Positions 28,208 through 36,530 of a stretch of DNA of 64,000 nt are shown in pieces. The notes beneath the pieces are model-generated. The model saw nothing but the letters and a program-made list of their open reading frames with translations, made no database searches and was not told where the DNA came from. The translations under genes were made by a program, and so were the position numbers. Origin of the DNA: JABDIP01 sp965250245 (GTDB lineage Bacteria; Pseudomonadota; Alphaproteobacteria; DSM-16000; Inquilinaceae); assembly GCA_965250245.1 (NCBI GenBank), contig OZ252296.1, positions 5,208,001-5,272,000 on the forward strand, read 5' to 3'. Numbering within the stretch: position 1 is the first letter of the stretch; every line of letters begins with the position of its first letter.

Positions 28208-29137
28208 ATGGCAGATACATCCTTCAGTAGATCGCCCCGTCAGAACGGGGCCGACGAAACACAGCAGTCACTCTCAGGGCTCTTCCGCACCTGGTTGCGC
28301 GCCTCTCTCCGTGGCAAGTCGGAGGCGAGCTGGCGCGACACCATCGAGGAGCTGATCGAGGAGACGCCGGGCGCCGAAGAGCCCCACGTTGCCGACCATG
28401 AGCGGACGCTGCTCACCAACATCTTCCGCTTCAAGGACCTGACGGCGATCGACGTGATGATCCCGCGCGTCGACATCGTCGCGGTGGAAGTGGAGACCCC
28501 GGTTGACGAGGTCCTGTCGCTGCTGTCCAAGCGTGCCCACAGCCGGCTGCCGGTCTATCGCGAGAGCCTCGACGAGATCGTCGGGATGCTCCACATCAAG
28601 GATTTGCTGGCCAGCCTGGCCAACGGCAACCGCCGTGGCATCCAGGAGCTGCTGCGCGACGTGCTGATCGTGGCGCCGTCGATGCCGGTGGTCGACCTGC
28701 TGCTGGAGATGCGCGAGACCCGGCAGCAGATGGCGCTGGTGGTGGACGAGTTCGGCGGCATCGACGGGCTGATCACCATCGAGGATCTGGTCGAGGAGAT
28801 CGTCGGCGAGATCGAGGACGAGCACGATGTCGACGTCTCGCCGCAGATCGCCGAGCGCCCTGACGGCTCCTACCTGGCCGATGCCCGGCTGCCGATCGAG
28901 GAATTCGAGGAGGCCCTGTGCCCGGTCCTGGACGACGACCAGCGGGAGGATATCGACACGCTGGGCGGCCTCGTCTTCTCCATCGCCGGCCGCATCCCGG
29001 CCCGTGGCGAGCTGCTGCGCCACCCGATCGGCCTGGAATTCGAAGTCGTCGACGCCGACCCCCGCCGCATCCGCCGGCTGAGGGTCCGCCGGGTCGATCC
29101 GGACGCCCAGCCCGAAGGCGAGCGTGACGCAGGCTGA
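28208..29137 (+). CDS. corC: CBS-domain CorC/HlyC-family protein
   Basis: Cytosolic 309-aa protein with two CBS domains (about 70-130 and 137-195; FKDLTAIDVMIPRVDIVAV at the start of the first) and a C-terminal CorC_HlyC domain (about 215-300, with LPIEEFEEAL). It lacks the DUF21 membrane domain. In E. coli CorC is linked to Co/Mg efflux; in this ybeY-corC-lnt context its role is uncertain, though ion homeostasis is usually cited. Overlaps lnt by 14 bp. Confidence 0.88.
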   Translation: MADTSFSRSPRQNGADETQQSLSGLFRTWLRASLRGKSEASWRDTIEELIEETPGAEEPHVADHERTLLTNIFRFKDLTAIDVMIPRVDIVAVEVETPVDEVLSLLSKRAHSRLPVYRESLDEIVGMLHIKDLLASLANGNRRGIQELLRDVLIVAPSMPVVDLLLEMRETRQQMALVVDEFGGIDGLITIEDLVEEIVGEIEDEHDVDVSPQIAERPDGSYLADARLPIEEFEEALCPVLDDDQREDIDTLGGLVFSIAGRIPARGELLRHPIGLEFEVVDADPRRIRRLRVRRVDPDAQPEGERDAG

Positions 29138-30731
29138 CGCCGTCGCCGCGGCCAGCGGCAGCATCCCGGGCCGGCTGGCGGCCGTTTCCGCAACCCTTGC
29201 CGGCCTGACCGGTTGGCGGCGCCTGTTCGCGGCGGCCGGGTTCGGCGCGTTGGCGACGCTGTCCGCCCCGCCGGCCTATGCCGTGCCGGTGCTGCTGGTG
29301 GCATTTCCGGGACTGCTGTGGATCCTTGACGGGGTTCGCAGCCGGCGCGGCGCCTTCGCCGTCGGCTGGGCGTTCGGCTTCGGCTTCTTCGTACCCGGCC
29401 TGTATTGGATCGCCTTTGCCCTGACCGTCGATCTGGCCGCGTTCTTCTGGCTGATCCCCTTCGCCGTCGCCGGATTGCCGGCCGTGCTGGCGATCTTCAC
29501 GGGGTTGGCGACACTGGCGCTCCACATGCTGCCCCTGGCCGGGCTGCCGCGGGTGCTGGGGTTCGCGGTGTTGTGGGGGCTGGCGGAATGGCTGCGCGGC
29601 CACCTGTTCACCGGCTTTCCCTGGCAGCTGGTCGGCTATGGCTGGGTAGCCTGGGCGCCGGTGCTGCAGAGCGTCTCGGTGATCGGCATCTATGGGCTGA
29701 GCCTTCTGACGGTGGCCGCGACCGCGCTGCCGGCGGCCCTGGTCGACCGCGCCGGCCTGGGCTGGTCCCGCTCCGGCATCGTCGCCGGCCTCGTCGCCAT
29801 CCTGCTGTTCGGGGGTATGGCCGCCGCCGGCGCGGTGCGCCTCACCGAGCCGGCCGGCGAGGTCGCGGATGTGCGCCTGCGCCTGGTGCAGCCGAACATC
29901 GCCCAGGTCGACAAATGGAACCCGGAGCTGGCTTCGCAGCACTTTGCCCTGCACCTGGAGCTCAGCCGCCGCCTTGGCCCGCAACCGGTGACCCACATCA
30001 TCTGGCCGGAAATGGCCGTTCCCTATGCCGTCGGCCACATCCCGGCGGTCCGCGACGAGATCGCCAAGGCGGCACCGCCTGGCGGGCTGATCATCACCGG
30101 GACCCCGCGGATCGTCGAAACGCCGCAACGGCAGATCTGGAACAGCCTGGCGGCGATCGACGACGCCGGCGCCGTCGTCGGGACCTTCGACAAGTTCCAT
30201 CTGGTGCCGTTCGGCGAATACGTGCCGTTGCGGGGTATCCTGCCGATCGAGAAGATCACCCCCGGCCGCCTCGACTTCACCCCGGGTCCCGGCCCCCGTA
30301 CCCTGTCGCTGCCCGGCCTGCCACCGGTCAGCCCGCTGATCTGCTACGAGGTGATCTTTCCAGGCAGGGTCACAACCCCGGAAGCCTATTACGGCCGACC
30401 GAAATGGCTGCTGAACCTGACCAACGATGCCTGGTATGGCGAGACCGCCGGGCCGTACCAGCACTTCGCCATGACCCGGACCCGGGCGGTGGAGGAGGGC
30501 ATGCCGCTGGTCCGCGTCGCGACGACCGGGATCAGCGGCGTGGTCGACCCGTATGGCCGGGTTGTCGCCAGCCTGCCCCTGGGCGTTCAGGGGGTTGTCG
30601 ACTCGCCGCTGCCCAACGCACTTGCGGAACCAACCCCCTTCGCCCGCTGGCGGAATGTCCCGTTCTGGGCTATTACACTTATGCTTGTGTCGGCGACGGC
30701 ACTTCGGGGGCGTTTCGACCGCGGGTCGTGA
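29124..30731 (+). CDS. lnt: Apolipoprotein N-acyltransferase Lnt
   Basis: Inner-membrane enzyme that adds the third acyl chain to the N-terminal Cys of lipoproteins. 535 aa, GTG start, with six or more N-terminal hydrophobic segments (about 30-215) and a periplasmic nitrilase-type domain. The catalytic triad is visible as E296 (WPEMAVPY), K357 (FDKFHLVPFGEYVP) and C407 (LICYEVIFP). This window also encodes a likely substrate, the lipoprotein at 43408. Confidence 0.96.
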   Translation: MTQADAVAAASGSIPGRLAAVSATLAGLTGWRRLFAAAGFGALATLSAPPAYAVPVLLVAFPGLLWILDGVRSRRGAFAVGWAFGFGFFVPGLYWIAFALTVDLAAFFWLIPFAVAGLPAVLAIFTGLATLALHMLPLAGLPRVLGFAVLWGLAEWLRGHLFTGFPWQLVGYGWVAWAPVLQSVSVIGIYGLSLLTVAATALPAALVDRAGLGWSRSGIVAGLVAILLFGGMAAAGAVRLTEPAGEVADVRLRLVQPNIAQVDKWNPELASQHFALHLELSRRLGPQPVTHIIWPEMAVPYAVGHIPAVRDEIAKAAPPGGLIITGTPRIVETPQRQIWNSLAAIDDAGAVVGTFDKFHLVPFGEYVPLRGILPIEKITPGRLDFTPGPGPRTLSLPGLPPVSPLICYEVIFPGRVTTPEAYYGRPKWLLNLTNDAWYGETAGPYQHFAMTRTRAVEEGMPLVRVATTGISGVVDPYGRVVASLPLGVQGVVDSPLPNALAEPTPFARWRNVPFWAITLMLVSATALRGRFDRGS

Positions 30732-30732
30732 C

Positions 30733-30828
30733 AATTGCGACATACGCCGCAATTTTCGACCATGCATGGTAGCAGAATGCTACAAGTCATTCGATTTCAA
30801 AAGAAATTGCTTCCAGGGCACGCAATTT
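30733..30828. promoter_or_regulatory. Cluster of CGCAATT half-sites upstream of the XRE regulator
   Basis: Four copies of CGCAATT or its complement occur: AATTGCG (30733-30739), CGCAATT (30748-30754), AAATTGC (30804-30810, one base off) and CGCAATT (30821-30827). They form two inverted pairs with 8- and 11-bp spacers. Between them lie CCATGCATGG (30760-30769) and GTAGCA-GAA-TGCTAC (30769-30783). The first pair, followed by TTTT, could also act as a weak lnt terminator. The cluster is the likely operator region of the regulator at 30934. Confidence 0.5.
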
Positions 30829-30933
30829 ACTGGTCTGAATGGTTGAACACCCCTACAAATTAGGCGCCGTGAACCGCTTAACGCCGCGCTAGACGATGGA
30901 AACGAAAAGCGGGATAGACTTGAGAGGCTACAG

Positions 30934-31389
30934 GTGAACGAAACAACCAAAACGAAGAGGCCAGTTGGACGTCCGAAGATGGGCAAGCCCCATCCGATCG
31001 ACGTGCATGTTGGCAGCCGGGTGCGGCTACGCCGCACTCTTCTGGGGATGAGTCAGGAGAAGCTGGGCGAGGCTATCGGTCTCACTTTCCAGCAGGTTCA
31101 GAAATACGAGCGGGGGGCAAACCGTATCGGCGCCAGCAGGCTGTTCGATCTGAGCCGGGTGCTGGACGTGCCGGTGTCGTTCTTCTTCGACGACGCGCCG
31201 GCCACCGACACCGCGCCGCGCCGCCTCGAGCTGAACGAGGAGGCGGCACCCTTCGAACCGGATCCGATGGCGAAACGCGAGACGCTGGAGCTGGTTCGGG
31301 CCTACTACCGGATCACCAATCCGGCGGTCCGCAAGCGGCTGTTCGAACTGACCAAGTCGATCGCCAACACCGGGCGGTTCTCTCTCTGA
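30934..31389 (+). CDS. XRE-family transcriptional regulator upstream of metK
   Basis: A 151-aa regulator. A basic N-terminal tail (KTKRPVGRPKMGKPHPIDVHVG) precedes an XRE helix-turn-helix (about 25-80: RRTLLGMSQEKLGEAIGLTFQQVQKYERG, split, then ANRIGASRLFDLSRVL). The C-terminal part ends in LVRAYYRITNPAVRKRLFELTKSI. This type is widely conserved just before metK in alphaproteobacteria, but I do not know its regulon. GTG start with AGAGG 6 nt upstream. Its 5' region carries repeated CGCAATT half-sites. Confidence 0.88.
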   Translation: MNETTKTKRPVGRPKMGKPHPIDVHVGSRVRLRRTLLGMSQEKLGEAIGLTFQQVQKYERGANRIGASRLFDLSRVLDVPVSFFFDDAPATDTAPRRLELNEEAAPFEPDPMAKRETLELVRAYYRITNPAVRKRLFELTKSIANTGRFSL

Positions 31390-31396
31390 TCGGACA

Positions 31397-31416
31397 CGGC
31401 CGGCCCGCGCCGGCCG
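31397..31416 (+). terminator. Terminator-like hairpin after XRE gene
   Basis: CGGCCGGC (31397-31404) and GCCGGCCG (31409-31416) form a perfect 8-bp stem with a 4-nt loop, 8 nt past the stop. It lacks a T-tract. Confidence 0.5.
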
Positions 31417-31439
31417 ATCCTCGAAATCAACCAGACATT

Positions 31440-31615
31440 CCGGCTGCCGCGCGGCGGCCGGAGAGACTGTCCAGCCGGCGACTGGGGCGAAGCGCTATTG
31501 ACCGGCTGGACGAACCTTGTCAGAAACCCCGATCGGTCGGCGGGCGCTGCATGCCTGGCCGGCCCTTCATGCCGACCCGGACCTCCGTTCCGGACTCACT
31601 GACAAGGGATCGACC
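31440..31615 (+). promoter_or_regulatory. Candidate structured 5' leader of metK
   Basis: Several consecutive helices are possible: CCGGCTGCCGC/GCGGCGGCCGG (31440-31461, one G-U); CCAGCCGG (31471-31478) with CCGGCTGG (31502-31509); and a long-range perfect 9-bp helix CCTTGTCAG (31515-31523) with CTGACAAGG (31599-31607). The last helix encloses GGTCGGC/GCCGACC (31535-31541, 31571-31577) and CCGGA/TCCGG (31577-31593). Its right arm overlaps the metK ribosome site AAGGGA (31604-31609), so the fold would hide it. It does not look like the SAM-II or SAM/SAH riboswitches I know. Confidence 0.4.
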
Positions 31616-32785
31616 GTGCCCAAGGGCAGCTATGTCTTCACCAGCGAATCCGTCGCGGAAGGCCATCCCGACAAGGTCTGCGACCGAATCTCCGACGCCA
31701 TCGTCGACGCCTATCTGACCGCCGATCCCGAAGCGCGCGTCGCCGCCGAGACCCTCTGTACGACCAATCGAATCGTCATCGCCGGCGAGGTCCGCGGCCC
31801 CGCCAGCATCACCCATGCCATGCTGGAGGAGCTGGCCCGCCACGCGGTGCGCGACATCGGCTATGAGCAGGACGGGTTCCACTGGAAGACCGCCGAGGTC
31901 GATGTCCACCTGCACCAGCAGTCGCCCGACATCGCCGTCGGCGTGGATTCCGCCGGCAACAAGGACGAGGGCGCCGGCGACCAGGGCATCATGTTCGGCT
32001 ATGCCTGCCGCGAGACCAAGGCGCTGATGCCGGCCCCGATCCACCTCTCGCACTCGATCCTGAAGAGCCTGGCCGAGGCGCGCCATTCCGGCGCCCAGCC
32101 GATGCTGGGCCCGGACGCCAAGAGCCAGGTCACCCTGCGCTATGAGGACGGCCGGCCGGTTCGCGCCGAATCCATCGTCGTCTCGACCCAGACGACCGAG
32201 GACATCCCCATCGAGGACATCCGGGAGATCGTGCGGCCGCACGTGGTCAACGTGCTGCCCGAGGACTGGATGTGCGAGGAGGAGCAGTTCTATGTCAATC
32301 CGACCGGCCGCTTCGTGATCGGCGGGCCGGACGGCGATGCCGGGCTGACCGGTCGCAAGATCATCGTCGACACCTATGGCGGTGCTGCCCCCCATGGCGG
32401 CGGCGCCTTCTCCGGCAAGGACCCGACCAAGGTCGACCGTTCCGCCGCCTATGCCGCGCGCTACCTGGCCAAGAACGTTGTCGCCGCCGGGCTCGCCGAG
32501 CGCTGCACCATCCAGCTCAGCTACGCCATCGGCGTGTCGCACCCGCTCTCGGTCTATATCGACACCCATGGCACCGGCAATGTAGACGAGGACGCCCTGT
32601 CCCGGACCCTGCAGCAGCTGGTCGACCTGACCCCGCGGGGCATCCGCACCCATCTCCACCTCAATCGGCCGATCTATGCCCGGACCTCGGCCTACGGCCA
32701 TTTCGGCCGGGCGCCGGAGGCCGATGGCGGCTTCTCCTGGGAGAACACCGATCTGGTCGAGCCGCTGAAATCCGCCCACGGGTGA
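31616..32785 (+). CDS. metK: S-adenosylmethionine synthetase
   Basis: Makes SAM from methionine and ATP; homotetrameric, cytosolic. 389 aa from the GTG at 31616, in the normal range. Signature segments are VFTSESVAEGHPDKVCD at the start, GAGDQGIMFGYA, and GGGAFSGKDPTKVDRS. A TTG at 31517 would add 33 residues unlike the family, and the GTG has AAGGGA about 6 nt upstream, so the GTG is chosen. It overlaps trmB by 4 bp (GTGA). A structured leader may control it. Confidence 0.95.
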   Translation: MPKGSYVFTSESVAEGHPDKVCDRISDAIVDAYLTADPEARVAAETLCTTNRIVIAGEVRGPASITHAMLEELARHAVRDIGYEQDGFHWKTAEVDVHLHQQSPDIAVGVDSAGNKDEGAGDQGIMFGYACRETKALMPAPIHLSHSILKSLAEARHSGAQPMLGPDAKSQVTLRYEDGRPVRAESIVVSTQTTEDIPIEDIREIVRPHVVNVLPEDWMCEEEQFYVNPTGRFVIGGPDGDAGLTGRKIIVDTYGGAAPHGGGAFSGKDPTKVDRSAAYAARYLAKNVVAAGLAERCTIQLSYAIGVSHPLSVYIDTHGTGNVDEDALSRTLQQLVDLTPRGIRTHLHLNRPIYARTSAYGHFGRAPEADGGFSWENTDLVEPLKSAHG

Positions 32786-33492
32786 GCGGGCGCGACGGGA
32801 GTCGGGACGGCGACCCGCCGATCCGGTCCTTCGGCCGCCGACACGGGCGCAAGCTGCGCGCCGGCCGGCGTGACCTGCTCGACCGGCTGCTTCCCGACAT
32901 CGCGGTGCCGATCCCGGATGGCGGCCGGCAAATCGACCTGGAGCGCCTGTTCGCGCAGCCGATGGACGCCTATTGGCTGGAGATCGGCTTCGGCGGCGGC
33001 GAGCACCTGGCGCTGCAGGCGGAGCGGCATCCGCGGATCGGCATGATCGGCTGCGAGCCCTTCGTCAACGGCGTCGCCAGCCTGCTGCGCCGGATCGACG
33101 AGGGCGGGCTGGACAACATCCGCATCCATGCCGACGACGCGCGGCCCCTGATCGACAGCCTGCCCGACGCCGCCATCGCCCGCTGCTTCCTGCTGTTTCC
33201 CGACCCCTGGCCCAAGGCGCGGCACCATCGCCGCCGGTTCGTCCAGCCCGCGACCCTGGATGCGCTGGCCCGGGTGCTGGCCGATGACGCGGAATTCCGC
33301 CTGGCCAGCGACGATGCCGGGCTGATCGACTGGATGCTGTTCCACCTGCGCCGTCATCCGGCATTCCGATGGACCGCGCAGCGCGCCGCGGATTGGCGGA
33401 CCCGGCCCGGGGACTGGCCGGAGACCCGTTACGAATCGAAAGCGCTGCACGGCCGGCCTTGCTATCTGGCGGCGCGGCGCCTCCGCCGCTGA
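32782..33492 (+). CDS. trmB: tRNA (guanine-N7-)-methyltransferase TrmB
   Basis: SAM-dependent enzyme making m7G46 in tRNA variable loops. 236 aa, GTG start overlapping the metK stop. Visible are RSFGRRHGRKL at the N-terminus, the SAM-binding LEIGFGGGEHLA (about residue 70), IGCEPFVNGVASLL, and the catalytic/tRNA segment LLFPDPWPKARHHRRRFVQ. Coupling to metK places a SAM user directly behind its supplier. Confidence 0.94.
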   Translation: MSGRDGSRDGDPPIRSFGRRHGRKLRAGRRDLLDRLLPDIAVPIPDGGRQIDLERLFAQPMDAYWLEIGFGGGEHLALQAERHPRIGMIGCEPFVNGVASLLRRIDEGGLDNIRIHADDARPLIDSLPDAAIARCFLLFPDPWPKARHHRRRFVQPATLDALARVLADDAEFRLASDDAGLIDWMLFHLRRHPAFRWTAQRAADWRTRPGDWPETRYESKALHGRPCYLAARRLRR

Positions 33493-33551
33493 CACCGATT
33501 TGCGAAGGCCGGCGGACCGGCCGCTAAGTCGCCGAATTCCGGCGAAAATGG

Positions 33552-33579
33552 TTGCCTGCGAAAGCGGAATGACTATATT
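33552..33579 (+). promoter_or_regulatory. Promoter upstream of rimP-nusA operon
   Basis: TTGCCT (33552-33557), 16 bp, TATATT (33574-33579). This is one of the clearest sigma70-like promoters in the window, in an AT-richer intergenic patch. Transcription would start near 33586, about 70 nt before the terminator at 33631. Confidence 0.6.
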
Positions 33580-33630
33580 GCGCAGCGAACATCCCATACG
33601 GTGTGCCGCATGTCTGGCGATGCCGGTAGA

Positions 33631-33657
33631 AGGGTGGGCCCTGGGCCCGCCTTTTTT
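33631..33657 (+). terminator. Rho-independent terminator in the rimP leader
   Basis: AGGGTGGGC (33631-33639) pairs with GCCCGCCTT (33645-33653) over 9 positions, with two G-U pairs, around a short loop and runs into TTTTTT (33652-33657). It lies between the promoter at 33552 and rimP. It therefore either attenuates the operon or ends a short RNA, in addition to stopping trmB read-through. A rimP-leader attenuator is described in other proteobacteria (recalled, not compared). Confidence 0.8.
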
Positions 33658-33726
33658 GTTCCCGATCAAAGGCTTGAGCCGGGGGCTTGGGATTGACACT
33701 TAAACGCAGCGGAAGGCTGGGTGAGA

Positions 33727-34227
33727 ATGGATCTATCTGCGCGGGTCGCAGAGATCGTGGCGCCGTCAATTGCGGCGATGGGATACGAGCTGGTGCGCGT
33801 GCAGCTGATGGGCGGCCGTGCGCCGGTGCTGCAGGTCATGGCCGAGCGGACCGATCGCGCCGGCATGACCGTCGACGATTGTGCCGAGATCAGCCGCGCG
33901 GTGTCCGCCCTGCTGGACGTGGAAGACCCGATCGACGGTGCCTACTCGCTGGAGGTGTCGTCGCCCGGCATCGACCGGCCCCTGGTGGCGCTGAAGGATT
34001 ACGAACGCTTCGCCGGCCACAAGGCGAAGGTCGAGACACGGGTGCCGATCGATGGCCGCAAGCGCTTTCGCGGTGCGGTGGCCGGCATCGAGGGCGAGCA
34101 GGTGCGCCTGGACCTGGACGATGACGGCAGCGTGCTGCTGCCCTTCGACCAGATCAGCCGCGCCAAGCTGATCATTACCGATGAATTGCTGACCGCGGCC
34201 GCCGCTGAACAGCGCGCCGCGGGCTGA
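33727..34227 (+). CDS. rimP: Ribosome maturation factor RimP
   Basis: Needed for 30S subunit maturation. 166 aa from the ATG at 33727. N-terminal domain: MGYELVRVQLMG and DDCAEISRAVSALLDVEDPI; then YSLEVSSPGIDRPL, the family signature; a C-terminal SH3-like barrel follows (GEQVRLDLDDDGSVLLPF, DQISRAKLI). A GTG two codons earlier is possible but would be only 4 nt from GGAAGG (33711-33716). Head of the rimP-nusA-ylxR-infB-rbfA-truB-rpsO-pnp run. Confidence 0.93.
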   Translation: MDLSARVAEIVAPSIAAMGYELVRVQLMGGRAPVLQVMAERTDRAGMTVDDCAEISRAVSALLDVEDPIDGAYSLEVSSPGIDRPLVALKDYERFAGHKAKVETRVPIDGRKRFRGAVAGIEGEQVRLDLDDDGSVLLPFDQISRAKLIITDELLTAAAAEQRAAG

Positions 34228-34258
34228 ACGGACGAGAAGAGGTTAGACAGTCGGCGTC

Positions 34259-35815
34259 ATGGAACTGTTGCAAGTTGCCGAGGCGGTAGCCCGCGAGAAA
34301 AGCATCGAGCGCGATGAGGTCCTTGTCGCGATGGAGCAGGCCATCCAGAAGGCCGGCCGCTCGAAATACGGGCTGGAGCACGACATCCGGGCCCATATCG
34401 ACCGCAAGTCGGGCGATATCGAGCTGAAGCGCTTCATCGAGGTGGCCGATCCGGTCGAGGACGAGGCGACCCAGATCACCCTGGAAGAGGCCAAGCACCG
34501 CGACAAGGCGCTGGAGGTCGGCGACTTCATCATCGAGCCGCTGCCGCCGATCGATTTCGGCCGCATCGCCGCCCAGACCGCCAAGCAGGTGATCGTCCAG
34601 AAGGTCCGCGAGGCCGAGCGCCGGCGCCAGTACGAGGAGTACAAGGACCGGGTCGGCGAGATCGTCAACGGGCTGGTCAAGCGGGTCGAATACGGCAACG
34701 TCACCGTCGATCTGGGCCGGGCCGAGGCGATCATGCGCCGCGACGAGCTGCTGCCGCGCGAGCACTTCAAGGTCGGCGACCGGGTGCGCGCCTATATCTA
34801 CGATGTGCGCGAGGAGCCGCGCGGGCCGCAGATCTTCCTGTCGCGCAGCCATCCGCAATTCATGGCCAAGCTGTTCGCCATGGAGGTGCCGGAGATCTAT
34901 GACGGCATCATCGACATCAAGGCGGTCGCCCGCGACCCGGGCAGCCGGGCCAAGATCGGCGTCATCTCCCATGACAGCTCGATCGACCCGGTCGGCGCCT
35001 GCGTCGGCATGCGCGGCAGCCGCGTCCAAGCGGTGGTCGGCGAGCTGCAGGGCGAGAAGATCGACATCATCCCGTGGTCGCCGGATCCCGCCACCTTCGT
35101 GGTGAACGCCCTGGCCCCGGCCGAGGTGACCAAGGTGGTGCTGGACGACGAGCAGTCGCGGATCGAGGTGGTGGTCCCGGACGAGCAGCTCTCGCTGGCC
35201 ATCGGCCGCCGCGGCCAGAACGTCCGGCTGGCCTCCATGCTGTCCGGCTGGGAGATCGACATCCTGACCGAGGCAGAAGAGTCCGAGCGCCGGTCGGAAG
35301 AGTTCCGCCAGCGCAGTCAGCTCTTCATGGACGCGCTGGATGTCGACGACGTGATCGCCCATCTGCTGGTCGCCGAGGGCTTCGCCCGCCTGGAGGAGAT
35401 CGCCTTCATCGCCCTGGAGGAGCTGACCGCCATCGAGGGCTTCGACGAAGACATCGCCCACGAGCTGCAGCAGCGTGCCATCGGCTATCTGGAGGAGCTC
35501 GGCCGGATCAACACCGAGAAGGCCCGCGAGCTCGGCGTCGCCGACGACGTGGCGGCGATCGAGCTGCTGTCGCCGGAGATGCTGGTGAAGCTCGGCGAGC
35601 AGGGGGTCAAGACCCTGGACGATCTGGGCGATCTGGCCAGCGACGAGCTGATCGAGATCGTCGGCGCCGACGCCATGAGCGAGGACACAGCCAACGACGT
35701 CATCATGGCGGCGCGGGCGCATTGGTTCGACGATGAGGAGCCGGCGGACGAGCCGGCCGCCGAGGCGTCGGAAGCGGAAGAAGAGGCCGGCGAACAGCCG
35801 GTCGCCGGAGAGTAG
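34259..35815 (+). CDS. nusA: Transcription elongation/termination factor NusA
   Basis: Binds RNA polymerase and controls pausing, termination and antitermination. 518 aa: N-terminal polymerase-binding domain (1-125), S1 domain (about 135-200), two KH domains (about 230-345, with GACVGMRGSRVQAVVGEL and the IGRRGQNVRLAS segment), and two C-terminal helix-hairpin-helix acidic repeats (about 365-500). The tail is very acidic. In other bacteria NusA autoregulates its operon, which is relevant to the leader terminator upstream of rimP. Confidence 0.96.
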   Translation: MELLQVAEAVAREKSIERDEVLVAMEQAIQKAGRSKYGLEHDIRAHIDRKSGDIELKRFIEVADPVEDEATQITLEEAKHRDKALEVGDFIIEPLPPIDFGRIAAQTAKQVIVQKVREAERRRQYEEYKDRVGEIVNGLVKRVEYGNVTVDLGRAEAIMRRDELLPREHFKVGDRVRAYIYDVREEPRGPQIFLSRSHPQFMAKLFAMEVPEIYDGIIDIKAVARDPGSRAKIGVISHDSSIDPVGACVGMRGSRVQAVVGELQGEKIDIIPWSPDPATFVVNALAPAEVTKVVLDDEQSRIEVVVPDEQLSLAIGRRGQNVRLASMLSGWEIDILTEAEESERRSEEFRQRSQLFMDALDVDDVIAHLLVAEGFARLEEIAFIALEELTAIEGFDEDIAHELQQRAIGYLEELGRINTEKARELGVADDVAAIELLSPEMLVKLGEQGVKTLDDLGDLASDELIEIVGADAMSEDTANDVIMAARAHWFDDEEPADEPAAEASEAEEEAGEQPVAGE

Positions 35816-35831
35816 AGGGGCACGCGACCGT

Positions 35832-36509
35832 ATGATGACGGGACCCGGCACCGCACCGAATTCCGGATCGACGACCGCACCGCGGTCGTCGGGGCCGGCG
35901 CGGCGCTGCCTGGTGACCCGGGCGGTCAAGCCCAAGGAGACGATGATCCGGTTCGTGGTCGGACCGGACGACACCGTGACCCCGGATCTGGCGGGGCGGC
36001 TGCCGGGGCGCGGATTGTGGGTGTCGGCACGGCGCGAAGCGCTTGAACAGGCGGTCGCGAAGCGGCAGTTTGCCCGGGCCGCGAAGCGCGCCGTGACGGT
36101 GCCGGACGGCCTGGTCGACCAGGTCGAGGCGATGCTCGTGCGCCGCTGCATCGAGCTGCTGGGTCTGGCCCGGCGGGCCGGGCTGGCGGTGGCTGGCTAT
36201 GAGAAGACCCGCGCGGCGCTGCGGTCGGGGGACGCGGCGGTGTTGCTGGCGGCGTCGGACGGCGCCGCCGACGGACGGGGCAAGCTGCGCGCCCTGGGAT
36301 CCGGCGTGCCGGTCTTCGATCTGCTGGACGCGACGCAGATCGGCGGCGCGTTCGGTCGCGACCATGCGGTGCATGCCGCGCTGACGGCCGGGGGGCTGGC
36401 CGACCGGTTGCGGGGAGAGTTGGAGCGATTGGCGGGGGTCCGCGGCAATGGGGCCGCGGCGGACAACGAAACGAAGACGGCGCGACGCCGTCGGCCGACA
36501 CGGCATTGA
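35832..36509 (+). CDS. YlxR-domain RNA-binding protein with L7Ae-like C-terminus
   Basis: 225 aa. The N-terminal half is the YlxR (DUF448) domain, with RRCLVTRAVKPKETMIRFV and LPGRGLWVSARREALEQAV. The C-terminal half looks like a ribosomal L7Ae/L30e fold (CIELLGLARRAGLAVAGYEK, DAAVLLAASDG), a fusion typical of alphaproteobacteria. Predicted RNA-binding; role unproven but always found between nusA and infB. The ATG at 35832 is chosen because AGAGGGG (35814-35820) lies 11 nt upstream, while the upstream frame only shadows nusA. Confidence 0.88.
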   Translation: MMTGPGTAPNSGSTTAPRSSGPARRCLVTRAVKPKETMIRFVVGPDDTVTPDLAGRLPGRGLWVSARREALEQAVAKRQFARAAKRAVTVPDGLVDQVEAMLVRRCIELLGLARRAGLAVAGYEKTRAALRSGDAAVLLAASDGAADGRGKLRALGSGVPVFDLLDATQIGGAFGRDHAVHAALTAGGLADRLRGELERLAGVRGNGAAADNETKTARRRRPTRH

Positions 36510-36530
36510 TGCGGGTGCGCTGAGAACAGA

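Noticed and set aside
31390..31616. SAM-II or SAM/SAH riboswitch upstream of metK
   Set aside because: The conserved cores of these classes, as I remember them, are not present; only generic helices are seen, so I report it as an unclassified leader.
33610..33696. 28-codon ORF running through the rimP leader terminator
   Set aside because: No ribosome site and no run of regulatory codons; a leader-peptide attenuator is not supported.
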